From Acetivibrio ethanolgignens (GTDB taxonomy: Bacteria > Bacillota > Clostridia > Lachnospirales > Lachnospiraceae), in the NCBI RefSeq assembly GCF_001461035.1, contig NZ_LNAM01000186.1, forward strand, positions 9,648-73,647: DNA of 64,000 nucleotides, given 5' to 3'. Positions 7,269-15,540 of the stretch are shown here, in pieces. The translations under genes were made by a program, and so were the position numbers. How positions within the stretch are numbered: the first letter of the stretch is position 1; the number at the start of each line of letters is the position of its first letter. Under the pieces are notes generated by a model that had not been told where the DNA came from, ran no database searches, and saw only the letters and a program-made list of their open reading frames with translations.

Positions 7269-9371
7269 ATGAAGAAAGTACAATCAACCTGTAATTACTG
7301 TGCTCTTGACTGTAATCTGGATTTCTACGTGGAAAATAACAGGGTCATAAAAACACTTCCTACAAAAGGCTATCCGGTAAATGATGGATTTTGCTGTATT
7401 AAGGGTCTTTCCCTGAGTAAGCAGCAGACGACAGTGAAGCCAAATTCCCTTCCAAAGCTTCGCCAGGAGGATGGAAGCTATCGCGAGGTGCCATGGGAGG
7501 AGGCATTTACCTATGTAGCAGACAAGCTAAAGCAGCTGCAGGAGAAGTATGGACCGGAAAGTGTGGCTGGAATCAGTACCGGTCAGCTGACTATGGAGGA
7601 GTTTGCTATTTTTGGTCATGTAATGCGTAACTATTTAAAGGCGAATGTAGATGGAAATACCAGGCTTTGTATGGCGACGGCAGTCGTTGCCCATAAGCAG
7701 AGCTATGGTTTTGATGCACCAGGCTACACTCTTGAGGATCTGGAATTATCCGATAGGATTATTTTTATCGGAGCAAATCCGGTAGTAGCTCATCCGATTC
7801 TATGGGGGAGAGTGCTTCAGAATAAGGTGCCGGGGCATAAGGTAATTGTAATTGATCCAAGATGCTCTGAGACGGCACAGAATGCGGATTGCTGGTATGG
7901 CTTAAAGTCAAAGAGCGACCTGCTACTCATGTACACGATTGCCAATCAGCTGATTGAAAAGGATTATATTGACCGGGAATTTATAGAAGCACATACGGAA
8001 AAATTTGAAGAATTTAAGGAATTTGTAAAGGATTACACCCTGGAGAGAGGTGTCGAAGGAACAGGACTCAGCAAGGAACAGATTAACGAGCTGATAGAAT
8101 TGATACATAGTGGAAAGAAGGTTTCTTTCTGGTGGACAATGGGGGTAAATCAAGGCTACGAAGCAGTTCGTACCGCTCAGTCCATTATTAACCTTGCCCT
8201 TATGACCGGTAATATTGGAAGACCTGGCACAGGAGCAAATTCCATTACCGGGCAGTGTAATGCCATGGGTTCCCGTGCATTCAGTAATACTGCTGTGATG
8301 TATGGAGGTGGTGACTTTACCAATCCGGCAAGAAGGGAAAGGATTGCCTCTGTACTTGGGGTAGCTGAGAGTATGCTGGCAGAGAAGCCGACTAAGACCT
8401 ATAACCAGATTATTGAGGGAATTAATGCAGGAGAAATCAAGGGGCTGTGGATTTTATGTACTAATCCAAGACATAGCTGGGCGAACAACGAAACCTTTGC
8501 CAGGGCGGTAAAAAAGCTGGAGCTTTTCGTAGTACAGGATATTTATGATACGATAGAAAGTGCGGAAGAATGTACAGTCTTTTTCCCGGTGGTTCCAGGC
8601 TTAAAGAAGGAAGGAACCTATATTAATCTTGAGAGAAGACTTTCTGCCATGCGGCAGGTCCTAGAGCGTGAGGAAAATGAAATCTCAGACTATGAGGCTA
8701 TTCTTGGTGTGGGAAGAGCTCTGGGAATGGGAGCTGCTTTGAAGGGCTGGGAAACACCAAAGGACTGCTTCCAGCTTATGAAAGAATGTTCCAGAAATAT
8801 GCCTTGCGATTTTACTGGTGTGACATGGGAGGCATTGACGGACTCCCATGGAATCCAATGGCCATATCCGGAGGGAAGGGAGGAGGAAAACCAGGAAGAG
8901 CAGCGGCGTTTGTATGGAGACGGAAGATTTTTTACGGCTTCCCAAAAGGCACAGTTCATGTTTGAACAGATACAGGAAAATCCATATCCATTGACGGAGG
9001 AATATCCTTTTGTGTTTAATACAGGCCGGGGTACGGTAGGACAGTGGCATACACAAAGCCGCACAAAGGAAGTGAAATTTGTAGAAGATGTATCCTTAAA
9101 GCATGCTTATATCTACATGAATCCGGAGATTGCAAGGGAGAAAGAAATAAAGGAAAATGACAGAATCCGTGTATTTTCAGTGAATGGAGAAAATGCAGTA
9201 TTTTCTGTAAAGATAACGGATAATGTGGGAAAACATCAGCTCTATGCACCAATTCACTATGTGGAATGTAATAAGCTGACCCTGTCCAGCTATGATCCAT
9301 ATTCCAAGGAACCAAATTATAAGGCGGCAGCTGTTCGCTTTGAGAAATGTGAGGAGGCAGGATATGTATAG
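7269..9371 (+). CDS. Molybdenum bis-MGD oxidoreductase, cytoplasmic nitrate reductase type
   Basis: A 700-residue catalytic subunit. The N-terminal [4Fe-4S] site has Cys8, Cys11, Cys15 and Cys42/43. The molybdenum ligand is Cys134 in TRLCMATAV, the NapA/NasA/NarB signature; formate dehydrogenases usually carry Cys or Sec in a RVCHGP-like context. Further nitrate-reductase marks are FIGANPVVAHPILW, SITGQCNAMGSR and FNTGRGTVGQWHTQSRT. There is no Tat signal, so it should be cytoplasmic, and the length fits NarB/NasA. The order catalytic subunit, four-cluster ferredoxin, NAD(P)H oxidoreductase matches the nitrate reductase cluster I recall from Clostridium perfringens. Substrate is inferred, not shown; other oxyanions are possible. 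Confidence 0.85.
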   Translation: MKKVQSTCNYCALDCNLDFYVENNRVIKTLPTKGYPVNDGFCCIKGLSLSKQQTTVKPNSLPKLRQEDGSYREVPWEEAFTYVADKLKQLQEKYGPESVAGISTGQLTMEEFAIFGHVMRNYLKANVDGNTRLCMATAVVAHKQSYGFDAPGYTLEDLELSDRIIFIGANPVVAHPILWGRVLQNKVPGHKVIVIDPRCSETAQNADCWYGLKSKSDLLLMYTIANQLIEKDYIDREFIEAHTEKFEEFKEFVKDYTLERGVEGTGLSKEQINELIELIHSGKKVSFWWTMGVNQGYEAVRTAQSIINLALMTGNIGRPGTGANSITGQCNAMGSRAFSNTAVMYGGGDFTNPARRERIASVLGVAESMLAEKPTKTYNQIIEGINAGEIKGLWILCTNPRHSWANNETFARAVKKLELFVVQDIYDTIESAEECTVFFPVVPGLKKEGTYINLERRLSAMRQVLEREENEISDYEAILGVGRALGMGAALKGWETPKDCFQLMKECSRNMPCDFTGVTWEALTDSHGIQWPYPEGREEENQEEQRRLYGDGRFFTASQKAQFMFEQIQENPYPLTEEYPFVFNTGRGTVGQWHTQSRTKEVKFVEDVSLKHAYIYMNPEIAREKEIKENDRIRVFSVNGENAVFSVKITDNVGKHQLYAPIHYVECNKLTLSSYDPYSKEPNYKAAAVRFEKCEEAGYV

Positions 9372-9792
9372 AATAAAAATTGATCGAAGCCGTTGTATCG
9401 GGTGCCTGACCTGTGTGACAGCTTGTGTTGTCAGCCATGAAACAGAAAGTGCAGATGCAAGGAACCGTGTAGTTATTGATAGCGAAACAAAGCCAGCACC
9501 GATTTTCTGTCGTCACTGTGATAGACCGGAATGTGTTTATACCTGTATGACAGGGGCAATGAGAAAAAATCCGGAGACAGGATATGTAGAATATGATAAG
9601 GAGCAGTGTGCAAGCTGCTATATGTGCATCATGTCCTGTCCATATGGTGTCTTAAAATATGACAGTATAACACATCTTGAAATTATGAAATGTAATATGT
9701 GTATACACCGCGGAGAAAACGGAGAAGAAAAACCGATGTGTGTAGAGCGTTGTCCGATGCATGCGATTACCCTTGAGGAGGTGAAAAAATGA
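9364..9792 (+). CDS. Four-cluster ferredoxin-like electron transfer subunit
   Basis: A 142-residue protein with cysteine groups for four [4Fe-4S] clusters: CIGCLTCVTAC, CRHCDRPECVYTC, CASCYMCIMSCPYG and CNMC...CVERCP. This is the DmsB/NarH/HycB-type subunit that passes electrons to a molybdenum enzyme. The start is the ATG at 9364, six bases before the end of the upstream gene's stop codon. A GAGGAGG site at 9351-9357 supports it; an in-frame ATG at 9292 lies deep inside the upstream gene and lacks such a site. The stop overlaps the next gene by 4 bp, so the three proteins are probably made in fixed ratio and form one complex. Confidence 0.88.
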   Translation: MYRIKIDRSRCIGCLTCVTACVVSHETESADARNRVVIDSETKPAPIFCRHCDRPECVYTCMTGAMRKNPETGYVEYDKEQCASCYMCIMSCPYGVLKYDSITHLEIMKCNMCIHRGENGEEKPMCVERCPMHAITLEEVKK

Positions 9793-11021
9793 GATACATA
9801 GTACTGGGAGCCTCTGCAGCTGGAGTCAATGGAGCCATGGAGCTAAGAAGACTGGACCCCGACTGTGAGATTTTATTGATTTCCAAGGATGAGGAAATCT
9901 ATTCCAGATGCATCCTTCATCAGTATCTGGCAGAGCAGCGAAGTTTGGAGCAGCTGTGCTTTGTAGGGAAGGATTTTGAAAAAAACTATCGGGTGGATTT
10001 AAGGAAGGGAATTGGCTGTACCGGAGTCTGTCCGGAGAAAAAGGAAATTCTTTTAAGTGATGGTACAACAGAAGGATATGATAAGCTTTTAATTGCAACA
10101 GGAGCACATACCTATCTGCCACCGATAAAAAATCTTAGAGAGGCAAAAAATGTTACAGGATTCCGCAATATAGAAGATATTGAGGCAATCAGAGAAGCAG
10201 CAGAAACAAAAAAGAACATTATTATGCTTGGTTCTGGTCTGGTGGGGCTTGACTGTGCAACAGGGCTTTTGGAGCGGAAGGTATCCCTGTCTCTTGTTGA
10301 AATGGAACAGTGGCTCCTGAATAAACAGCTGGATGCCCGTGCTGCAAAGGTTTATCAGGATATTTTTGCAGAGCGTGGTGTAAAGCAGTATTATGGTGTT
10401 GGTATTTCAGAGCTCATTCTGGATGAGAATAAGATGATTACAGAGGTTGTTTTGACGGATGGAAGACACCTTCCATGCGATTACTGCATTGTGACAGCTG
10501 GTGTAAGGGCTAACGTAGAATTTTTAAAGGAAAGTGGAATAGAAATCAATAAATTTGGCCTTGTGTATGATGCGACAGGAAAGACCAGCGATGATAATAT
10601 TTACGGTGCTGGAGATGTCTCTGGAACCAGTCCAATCTGGCCGGTGGCAGTAAAGGAGGGAATTATTGCTGCTAGCAATATGGCTGGAGTGGAACGGAAA
10701 ATGACAGACTTCTTTGCAAGTAAGTCCACGATGAATTTCTTTGGAATACCGAGCATGTCTTTGGGAGAGGTAAATCCTGCTCCAGAAGAGGAGGTACAGG
10801 TTGAAATCAAAGAAACAGAGACTTCCTATAAGAAAATTCTTCATAAGCATGGAAGGATTACAGGAGCAATTTTGCAGGGAGACTTGGACTATGGCGGTAT
10901 TTTGCAGCAGCTGATTGCAAGAAAAATTGATATCTCAAGGGTGAAGAAACCGATTTTTGATATTGACTATTCGGATTTCTTTCATATGGATGAAAATTTA
11001 GAGTATTTTTATGAGGATTAG
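9789..11021 (+). CDS. FAD-dependent NAD(P)H oxidoreductase
   Basis: A 410-residue pyridine nucleotide-disulfide oxidoreductase family protein. It has an N-terminal FAD-binding fold (YIVLGASAAGVNGAMELR), the second dinucleotide fold for NAD(P)H (IIMLGSGLVGLDCATGLLE), and the C-terminal FAD motif (IYGAGDVSGT). It resembles NADH:rubredoxin oxidoreductases and the large subunit of assimilatory nitrite reductases. It lacks the CxxxxC redox pair of glutathione reductase. Placed directly after the four-cluster ferredoxin with a 4-bp overlap, it probably takes electrons from NAD(P)H and gives them to the ferredoxin and molybdenum subunit. Confidence 0.87.
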   Translation: MRYIVLGASAAGVNGAMELRRLDPDCEILLISKDEEIYSRCILHQYLAEQRSLEQLCFVGKDFEKNYRVDLRKGIGCTGVCPEKKEILLSDGTTEGYDKLLIATGAHTYLPPIKNLREAKNVTGFRNIEDIEAIREAAETKKNIIMLGSGLVGLDCATGLLERKVSLSLVEMEQWLLNKQLDARAAKVYQDIFAERGVKQYYGVGISELILDENKMITEVVLTDGRHLPCDYCIVTAGVRANVEFLKESGIEINKFGLVYDATGKTSDDNIYGAGDVSGTSPIWPVAVKEGIIAASNMAGVERKMTDFFASKSTMNFFGIPSMSLGEVNPAPEEEVQVEIKETETSYKKILHKHGRITGAILQGDLDYGGILQQLIARKIDISRVKKPIFDIDYSDFFHMDENLEYFYED

Positions 11022-11033
11022 GAGGAGATAAGT

Positions 11034-11966
11034 ATGGAGCGACTTCAACGTATGCCAGTGCCGGTGCTGCCGACCTTTGTTGGTGCACTGACATTGAGCA
11101 ATGTATATGCAGGCTTAGGATATTCGTGGGTACGTCATGTTACAATGATTGTGGCAACGGTAGTCTGGATTCTTTACTTGGTAAAAATCATACGTTATCC
11201 AAAGACCTGCCAGGGAGAATATAAAAATGTAGTACCATGCAGCCTTTATGCAGCCTTTTTTATGATGCTAATGATTCTTGGCAGCTATTATGCAGCCTAT
11301 GCTCCGGCTTTTGGGAAAGGGCTTTTACTAGTAGCAACCTTTGCACATGCAATTCATATTTCAGTATTTACCTACCGTAATGTAATCAAGGAACGTAATA
11401 TAAAGACCTTTGTTCCAAGCTGGTTTGTAACCTATAATGGTATTATGGTAAGCTGTGTGGTAGGAGCAGGGATGGGCTGCAATCATATTTTAGTATATTT
11501 GGTATATTATGGAATTGCTATTTATCTGCTTCTGATTCCAATTATGATCTGGAGATTATGCAAGGTGGAGATAGGGGATGCTGTATATCATACTATGGCA
11601 GTTGTTCTGGCACCGGTCAGTCTGTGTCTGGTAAGCTATTTAAACATTATAGAAGGTCCAAATCAAAGCTTGGTATATTTTCTGTATATTTGCGTACTGG
11701 CCTCTCTTGTTTTTGTGGTGCTTATGCTTCCTAAATTTTTCCGTTATTCCTTTACTCCGGGATATGCAGGTCTTACCTTCCCAATGGCAATCGGAATTGT
11801 AGCGTCCAATAAAATGGCTGGCTATCTTCTGAATGTAGCGGGAAATGAGATGCTTTCTAAGATGGTAACACAGATAGCGGGAATCCAGATTTACCTCACT
11901 ACTATTTTAGTGGGTTATGTTCTTCTAAATTTTCTTATTATGGCACTTAAGCTTGAAAGAAAGTAG
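11034..11966 (+). CDS. TDT/SLAC1-family membrane transporter, putative anion channel
   Basis: A 310-residue integral membrane protein with about ten hydrophobic segments. The motifs PSWFVTYNGI and FTPGYAGLTFPMAIG are typical of the TDT family (TehA, the sulfite exporter Ssu1, malate transporters, plant SLAC1 anion channels). The family moves monovalent anions or dicarboxylates. As the last gene of a cluster for sulfite and probable nitrate reduction, uptake or release of nitrate, nitrite, sulfite or hydrosulfide is a reasonable guess, but nothing in the sequence fixes the ion. AGGAGG lies 12 bp after the upstream stop. Confidence 0.75.
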   Translation: MERLQRMPVPVLPTFVGALTLSNVYAGLGYSWVRHVTMIVATVVWILYLVKIIRYPKTCQGEYKNVVPCSLYAAFFMMLMILGSYYAAYAPAFGKGLLLVATFAHAIHISVFTYRNVIKERNIKTFVPSWFVTYNGIMVSCVVGAGMGCNHILVYLVYYGIAIYLLLIPIMIWRLCKVEIGDAVYHTMAVVLAPVSLCLVSYLNIIEGPNQSLVYFLYICVLASLVFVVLMLPKFFRYSFTPGYAGLTFPMAIGIVASNKMAGYLLNVAGNEMLSKMVTQIAGIQIYLTTILVGYVLLNFLIMALKLERK

Positions 11967-12001
11967 CTGGCAGTAGTATAATGGTACTGTTCCAAGGAGG
12001 T
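11953..12001 (+). promoter_or_regulatory. Promoter and strong ribosome binding site of the Crp-type regulator
   Basis: TTGAAA (11953-11958), an 18-bp spacer and TATAAT (11977-11982) form a promoter directly after the transporter gene. CAGTA and TACTG flank the -10 box as an inverted repeat (11971-11989), possibly an operator. AAGGAGG lies at 11994-12000. The ATG at 11981 is part of the -10 box and so cannot be on this transcript. Confidence 0.5.
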
Positions 12002-12004
12002 GCT

Positions 12005-12706
12005 ATTATACAAAAAAAGATAAAAGAGGACATGCTGTTCCCGGGGCTGAAATCGGAAACGAAGGAAAAGCTGCTTCAATGGGGGAGAATGAAGTCCTAT
12101 GGGAAAAAGGAAATTATTTTTCTTGACCGGCAAAATGAGGAAAAAATTTATATTTTATTAGAGGGATATGCTGCTTTATATAAAGTAAATAAAAATATGG
12201 AAAGAAAAATAATTTTTATTCTGGGGCCAGGGGATATATTAAATGAAGAGGTTCTTGAAAATACGATAGTTTCTACAAACAGTATAGCTTTAGAGGAGAC
12301 AAAGCTTTTGCTTTTCACAAAAAAGCAGTGGCTTGAGCTTATGGAGCAGGATTTTTCCCTGGTAACGTGGACATATAATGAGATGGCAATGAAAATTAGA
12401 AGACTATGTCATCAGCTTGGTAATACCACGAATGCCATGCGTCTGAATCAACAGGTAGCGGCAAAGCTGTGGAAGCTTGCAAAGGACTATGGTATAAGGA
12501 CAGAGGCTGGGATCCAGATTCCTTTTGATATGACAATTTCTTTTTTAGCAGATATGGTAGGATCAAAAAGAGAAACGGTATCCAGGGTAATTAAAAATTA
12601 CGCACAGCAGGGTCTTGTATCAATGAGGCAGAACCGCTGCATTATTTATAATATGGAACGACTGAAAAAAATCACAATGGAATATATAGCGGCTTCCTAC
12701 GAATGA
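12005..12706 (+). CDS. Crp/Fnr-family transcriptional regulator (CRP-type recognition helix)
   Basis: A Crp-type regulator with a cyclic-nucleotide-binding-like sensor domain (about the first 120 residues) and a C-terminal winged helix. The recognition helix SKRETVSRVIKN carries Arg and Glu at the positions that read GTGA in CRP, which fits the GTGA-N6-TCAC site before moeA. There are no N-terminal cysteines, so it is not an Fnr-type iron-sulfur sensor. The start is uncertain. The ribosome binding site AAGGAGG (11994-12000) points to ATT at 12005 or ATA at 12008; the in-frame ATG at 11981 lies upstream of it, and the next ATG is at 12032. It probably controls the preceding operon. Its stop overlaps the convergent ABC gene by 10 bp. 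Confidence 0.85.
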   Translation: MIQKKIKEDMLFPGLKSETKEKLLQWGRMKSYGKKEIIFLDRQNEEKIYILLEGYAALYKVNKNMERKIIFILGPGDILNEEVLENTIVSTNSIALEETKLLLFTKKQWLELMEQDFSLVTWTYNEMAMKIRRLCHQLGNTTNAMRLNQQVAAKLWKLAKDYGIRTEAGIQIPFDMTISFLADMVGSKRETVSRVIKNYAQQGLVSMRQNRCIIYNMERLKKITMEYIAASYE

Positions 12707-13491
12707 AAATCCTGTGGGTAGTTGGTTTTGGGGAGCTCGAAGGTAAAATATACCCTGCCTGAACTATCAGTAAGCTTAACTGGCCTGACCTGAAAGATCT
12801 CTTCAAATATACTGGAGGAAAGAAGCTCTTTTGGTGTCCCCTGAGCAACGACTTTTCCACGTTGCAGAACGATAATAAAGTCAGAAACCTGTAAAGCGAA
12901 GTTAAAGTCATGCAGTACCATAAAAAGAGTTTTCCCCTTTTCCTTCAGAGCTTTAATAATTTGTAGAAGTCCCAGCTGGCAATGGATATCCAAATAAGTA
13001 GTGGGCTCATCCAGCAGCAGATATTCGGCTTCTCCGCAAAGAAGCATGGCCAGATAGACCTTTTGCTGCTCTCCGCCGGAAAGAGTGGAAACATTTTTGT
13101 GCCGCAGGGGATAGATTCCTGTCTGTTTCATAGCAGATGCACAGCACTCATAGTCAAAGGGAGAATAGCTTCTCGGAAAATTGATATAGGGGAAGCGTCC
13201 ATGGAGTACCATTCGTTCTACGCTGATGGATGGTGTATTGTGCTGTTGGGAAAGATAACGTACAGTTTTCGCCAATTCCTTTGAAGATATTTTTTTAATA
13301 TCATCTCCATTGACGCAAATACTGCCCTTTGTTATATGGCATAAGCCGGCGATGGATTTCAAGAGGGTGCTTTTTCCACTGCCGTTTGGTCCAATTACAG
13401 TTGTTATGGAATTGTCTGGAAGCTGTACATTAGCCTGCTTTATAACAGCTTCAGCAGTATAGCCGGAAGAAAGATTAGTAATTTCAATCAT
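12697..13491 (-). CDS. FecE/BtuD-type ABC transporter ATP-binding protein
   Basis: A 264-residue ATPase energising the import system encoded upstream. Walker A is GPNGSGKST, the signature LSGGEQQK, Walker B LLLDEPT, and the switch histidine lies in VLHDFNFA. The motifs are all intact. The start ATG at 13491 has GGAGGTCATCTC just before it and overlaps the permease stop by 8 bp; a longer frame runs into the permease gene. Family members serve siderophores, haem, cobalamin and, in some bacteria, molybdate or tungstate. The substrate here is not evident. Confidence 0.93.
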   Translation of the reverse strand: MIEITNLSSGYTAEAVIKQANVQLPDNSITTVIGPNGSGKSTLLKSIAGLCHITKGSICVNGDDIKKISSKELAKTVRYLSQQHNTPSISVERMVLHGRFPYINFPRSYSPFDYECCASAMKQTGIYPLRHKNVSTLSGGEQQKVYLAMLLCGEAEYLLLDEPTTYLDIHCQLGLLQIIKALKEKGKTLFMVLHDFNFALQVSDFIIVLQRGKVVAQGTPKELLSSSIFEEIFQVRPVKLTDSSGRVYFTFELPKTNYPQDFHS

Positions 13492-14473
13492 GAGATGACC
13501 TCCTTCTATGTGACAAAAGCAGGAAAATAAAAAATGGTGCACCAAGCAGAGATAAAAAGATACCTGCCGGGATTTCATAAGGCGAGAAAAGCGTTCTTCC
13601 GAGTGTATCGCAAAGGACTACCAGAATGGAGCCGATAAAGGCAGATACAGGGAGTAGATAACGGCATTCATCGCCTACAAGAATTCTTGCAATATGAGGG
13701 ACGATAAGTCCGACAAAGCTAATTAATCCTGCAAAGCTGATAACTGCACCGGCCAGAACAGAGGCAAGGAGCAGGAATAAAAAGCGGTATTGCTTGATTG
13801 GCAGACCGAGGGAGGCAGCGGTTTCATCGCCTAAGGACAATATTTCCAGCTGCTTATGAAGCAACAGGATAAGGCAAAAGGCAATGACAATGATTAGGGC
13901 GGCAATGGAAAGAATCTGAATATTGACACCGGAAATGCTTCCGATTTTAAACAGCTTACTGCTAATCAGGTAGTTGTCATTTAAAAGATAAATCGAGTCT
14001 AATGCACTATTTAGGATGCTGTTAACAGCCACACCGGATAGAATTATTGCATATTTAGAGGCACCACTTTTGTGGCCCAGAAAATAAATGGAAAGTGTAG
14101 TAAGAAAGGCTCCAGCAAAGGCTGCAAAGGGAAGGAGTGCATAGGAATAGGGAAAAACAGCAAAAATCAGAACAACAAAAAAGCCAGCCCCGGCATTAAC
14201 GCCAATAATGTTGGGGCCTGCAAGAGGATTGTGAAAAACAGTCTGGATAATAACACCAGCAGTAGATAATCCAAGTCCTGCAATGATACCGGCGATTACT
14301 CTTGGAATTCGGATATATGTTAAAATGTATCCGGTTTTTGTGAGGGGCTGCCTAAGGGCGACAGCCACAAGCTCACGCAGGGACACAGGAATAGCTCCTA
14401 CAGTGATAGAAAAAAAGCTGATAACAGCTAAAAAAGCAGCCAGTCCCAGAATTATGTACTTTTTTTTCTTCAT
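13484..14473 (-). CDS. FecCD-family ABC transporter permease
   Basis: A 329-residue polytopic permease of the class II importer family. It has the conserved SITVGAIPVSLREL start, the family segments GLGLSTAGVIIQTVFHNPLAGPNIIGVNAGAG and FAGLISFVGLIVPHIARILVG, and DTLGRTLFSPYEIPAGIFLSLLGAPFFIFLL near the end (only fragments of these long conserved stretches are decisive). It lies 6 bp downstream of the binding-protein gene and overlaps the ATPase gene. One permease gene implies a homodimer in the membrane. Confidence 0.92.
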   Translation of the reverse strand: MKKKKYIILGLAAFLAVISFFSITVGAIPVSLRELVAVALRQPLTKTGYILTYIRIPRVIAGIIAGLGLSTAGVIIQTVFHNPLAGPNIIGVNAGAGFFVVLIFAVFPYSYALLPFAAFAGAFLTTLSIYFLGHKSGASKYAIILSGVAVNSILNSALDSIYLLNDNYLISSKLFKIGSISGVNIQILSIAALIIVIAFCLILLLHKQLEILSLGDETAASLGLPIKQYRFLFLLLASVLAGAVISFAGLISFVGLIVPHIARILVGDECRYLLPVSAFIGSILVVLCDTLGRTLFSPYEIPAGIFLSLLGAPFFIFLLLSHRRRSSHD

Positions 14474-14479
14474 TGGATA

Positions 14480-15430
14480 CTATTCTCCTCCGTATAAAAT
14501 ATCGGCCAGAAACCTGTAGCTTTCAGGCCAGCGTTTGTTCGGCTTATTTTGAAATAACTCCTTTGGAAGAACATAGTAATTTCCCTGCTGTACAGCGTCT
14601 AAGGAGCTCCAGGCCGGATTTGATATCAGAAGCTTATCAAGGCTTTTTTGTGCAGCAGCCTCAGAGTTTCCCATGGTGGTTACAAAAATATAGTCAGGGG
14701 AAGCAGCAATAATTGCTTCGAGACTTAGGTTCTCTGAAAAAACAGAATCAGAATCGGCAATATTAATACAGCCAAGGTCATGGAGCATGGTGCCGGTCAT
14801 GCTGCTGCTGTCCTTTGCTTTCACACCCTTGGAATAGGCACGCAGAAACAATACAGAAGGATGGCTTCCATCACTACGGCTAATCTGCTCTTCAATGGCG
14901 GTTCGAAGTGTGAGCACATTTTCATCATATAGGTCGCTGCGGCCTGTGATGTCAGTAAAAATCTTCATCATCCTTGCATAGTCGTCAAAGGTTTCTACAT
15001 CAAAATAGGCAGTAGGAATATCAGCAGCCTTTAGCTGTTCCTTAAGCTTTATATGATATGGAATGTTTGCAGAGAGAATCACAAAATCGATATCATTTGA
15101 AATCATAGCTTCCAGATTTGGAGAAGACAGGCTTCCTAGGGAAATCGTATCTGGATCCAGAGAAATATTTGAAATAGACCAGGTATCCTCTGTAGTAGCA
15201 TAGACAGAACCACCAGCTAAAAGCCAGGCATCGGCCAGACTGCCAGAGAGTACTGCTGTCTTCTGGGGATTAGCAATTGTCACATTGTTATCCAAATCAT
15301 CTGAAAAGGAAACTGCCTCCGGCATCTGTGAGGCAGAGGTCTCTGGCTCCTGGGTAGTGGCTCTGCTGCAGCCAGATAGGAAGATGCAGCAAAAAAACAG
15401 AAAGCAGAGTTGTCGTTTAAGCTTGGTCAT
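14480..15430 (-). CDS. ABC transporter substrate-binding lipoprotein, FecB/BtuF type
   Basis: A 316-residue lipoprotein with signal peptide and lipobox FLSGC (Cys at about 21). The mature part has the two-lobed periplasmic-binding-protein pattern of siderophore, haem and cobalamin binders, including LEAMISNDIDFVI in the first lobe and LEAIIAASPDYIFV in the second. It is first in a three-gene operon transcribed away from a Crp-type regulator, across a perfect palindrome. The metal or cofactor bound is unknown. Siroheme or molybdenum demand of the neighbouring operon makes iron, haem or molybdate plausible. Confidence 0.88.
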   Translation of the reverse strand: MTKLKRQLCFLFFCCIFLSGCSRATTQEPETSASQMPEAVSFSDDLDNNVTIANPQKTAVLSGSLADAWLLAGGSVYATTEDTWSISNISLDPDTISLGSLSSPNLEAMISNDIDFVILSANIPYHIKLKEQLKAADIPTAYFDVETFDDYARMMKIFTDITGRSDLYDENVLTLRTAIEEQISRSDGSHPSVLFLRAYSKGVKAKDSSSMTGTMLHDLGCINIADSDSVFSENLSLEAIIAASPDYIFVTTMGNSEAAAQKSLDKLLISNPAWSSLDAVQQGNYYVLPKELFQNKPNKRWPESYRFLADILYGGE

Positions 15431-15483
15431 AGTATAATTCCTCCATGTCGGTAATAACTATATTGAAACAAAAAGCAGAAAAA

Positions 15484-15518
15484 TATAATGTTGCACATGC
15501 AACATTAAAAAATACTAT
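15484..15518. promoter_or_regulatory. Palindromic operator between the ABC importer and a Crp-type regulator
   Basis: TAATGTTGCA (15486-15495) and TGCAACATTA (15498-15507) form a perfect 10-bp inverted repeat around a CA centre. A TATAAT at 15484-15489 and a TACTAT at 15513-15518 are possible -10 boxes for the rightward gene, so a bound dimer could block its promoter. For the leftward operon, a -10-like ACTATA complement lies at 15457-15462, which places the palindrome near -46. The size and dyad symmetry fit a Crp-family site with a sequence unlike the GTGA site before moeA. Confidence 0.7.
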
Positions 15519-15540
15519 AGGAAAAATGAGGTAAAAAGGA

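Noticed and set aside
7269-9371. Formate dehydrogenase
   Set aside because: The molybdenum ligand region RLCMATAV, the TGQCNAMGSR motif and GQWHT are of the nitrate reductase branch. There is no fdhD-like gene adjacent and no Sec codon.
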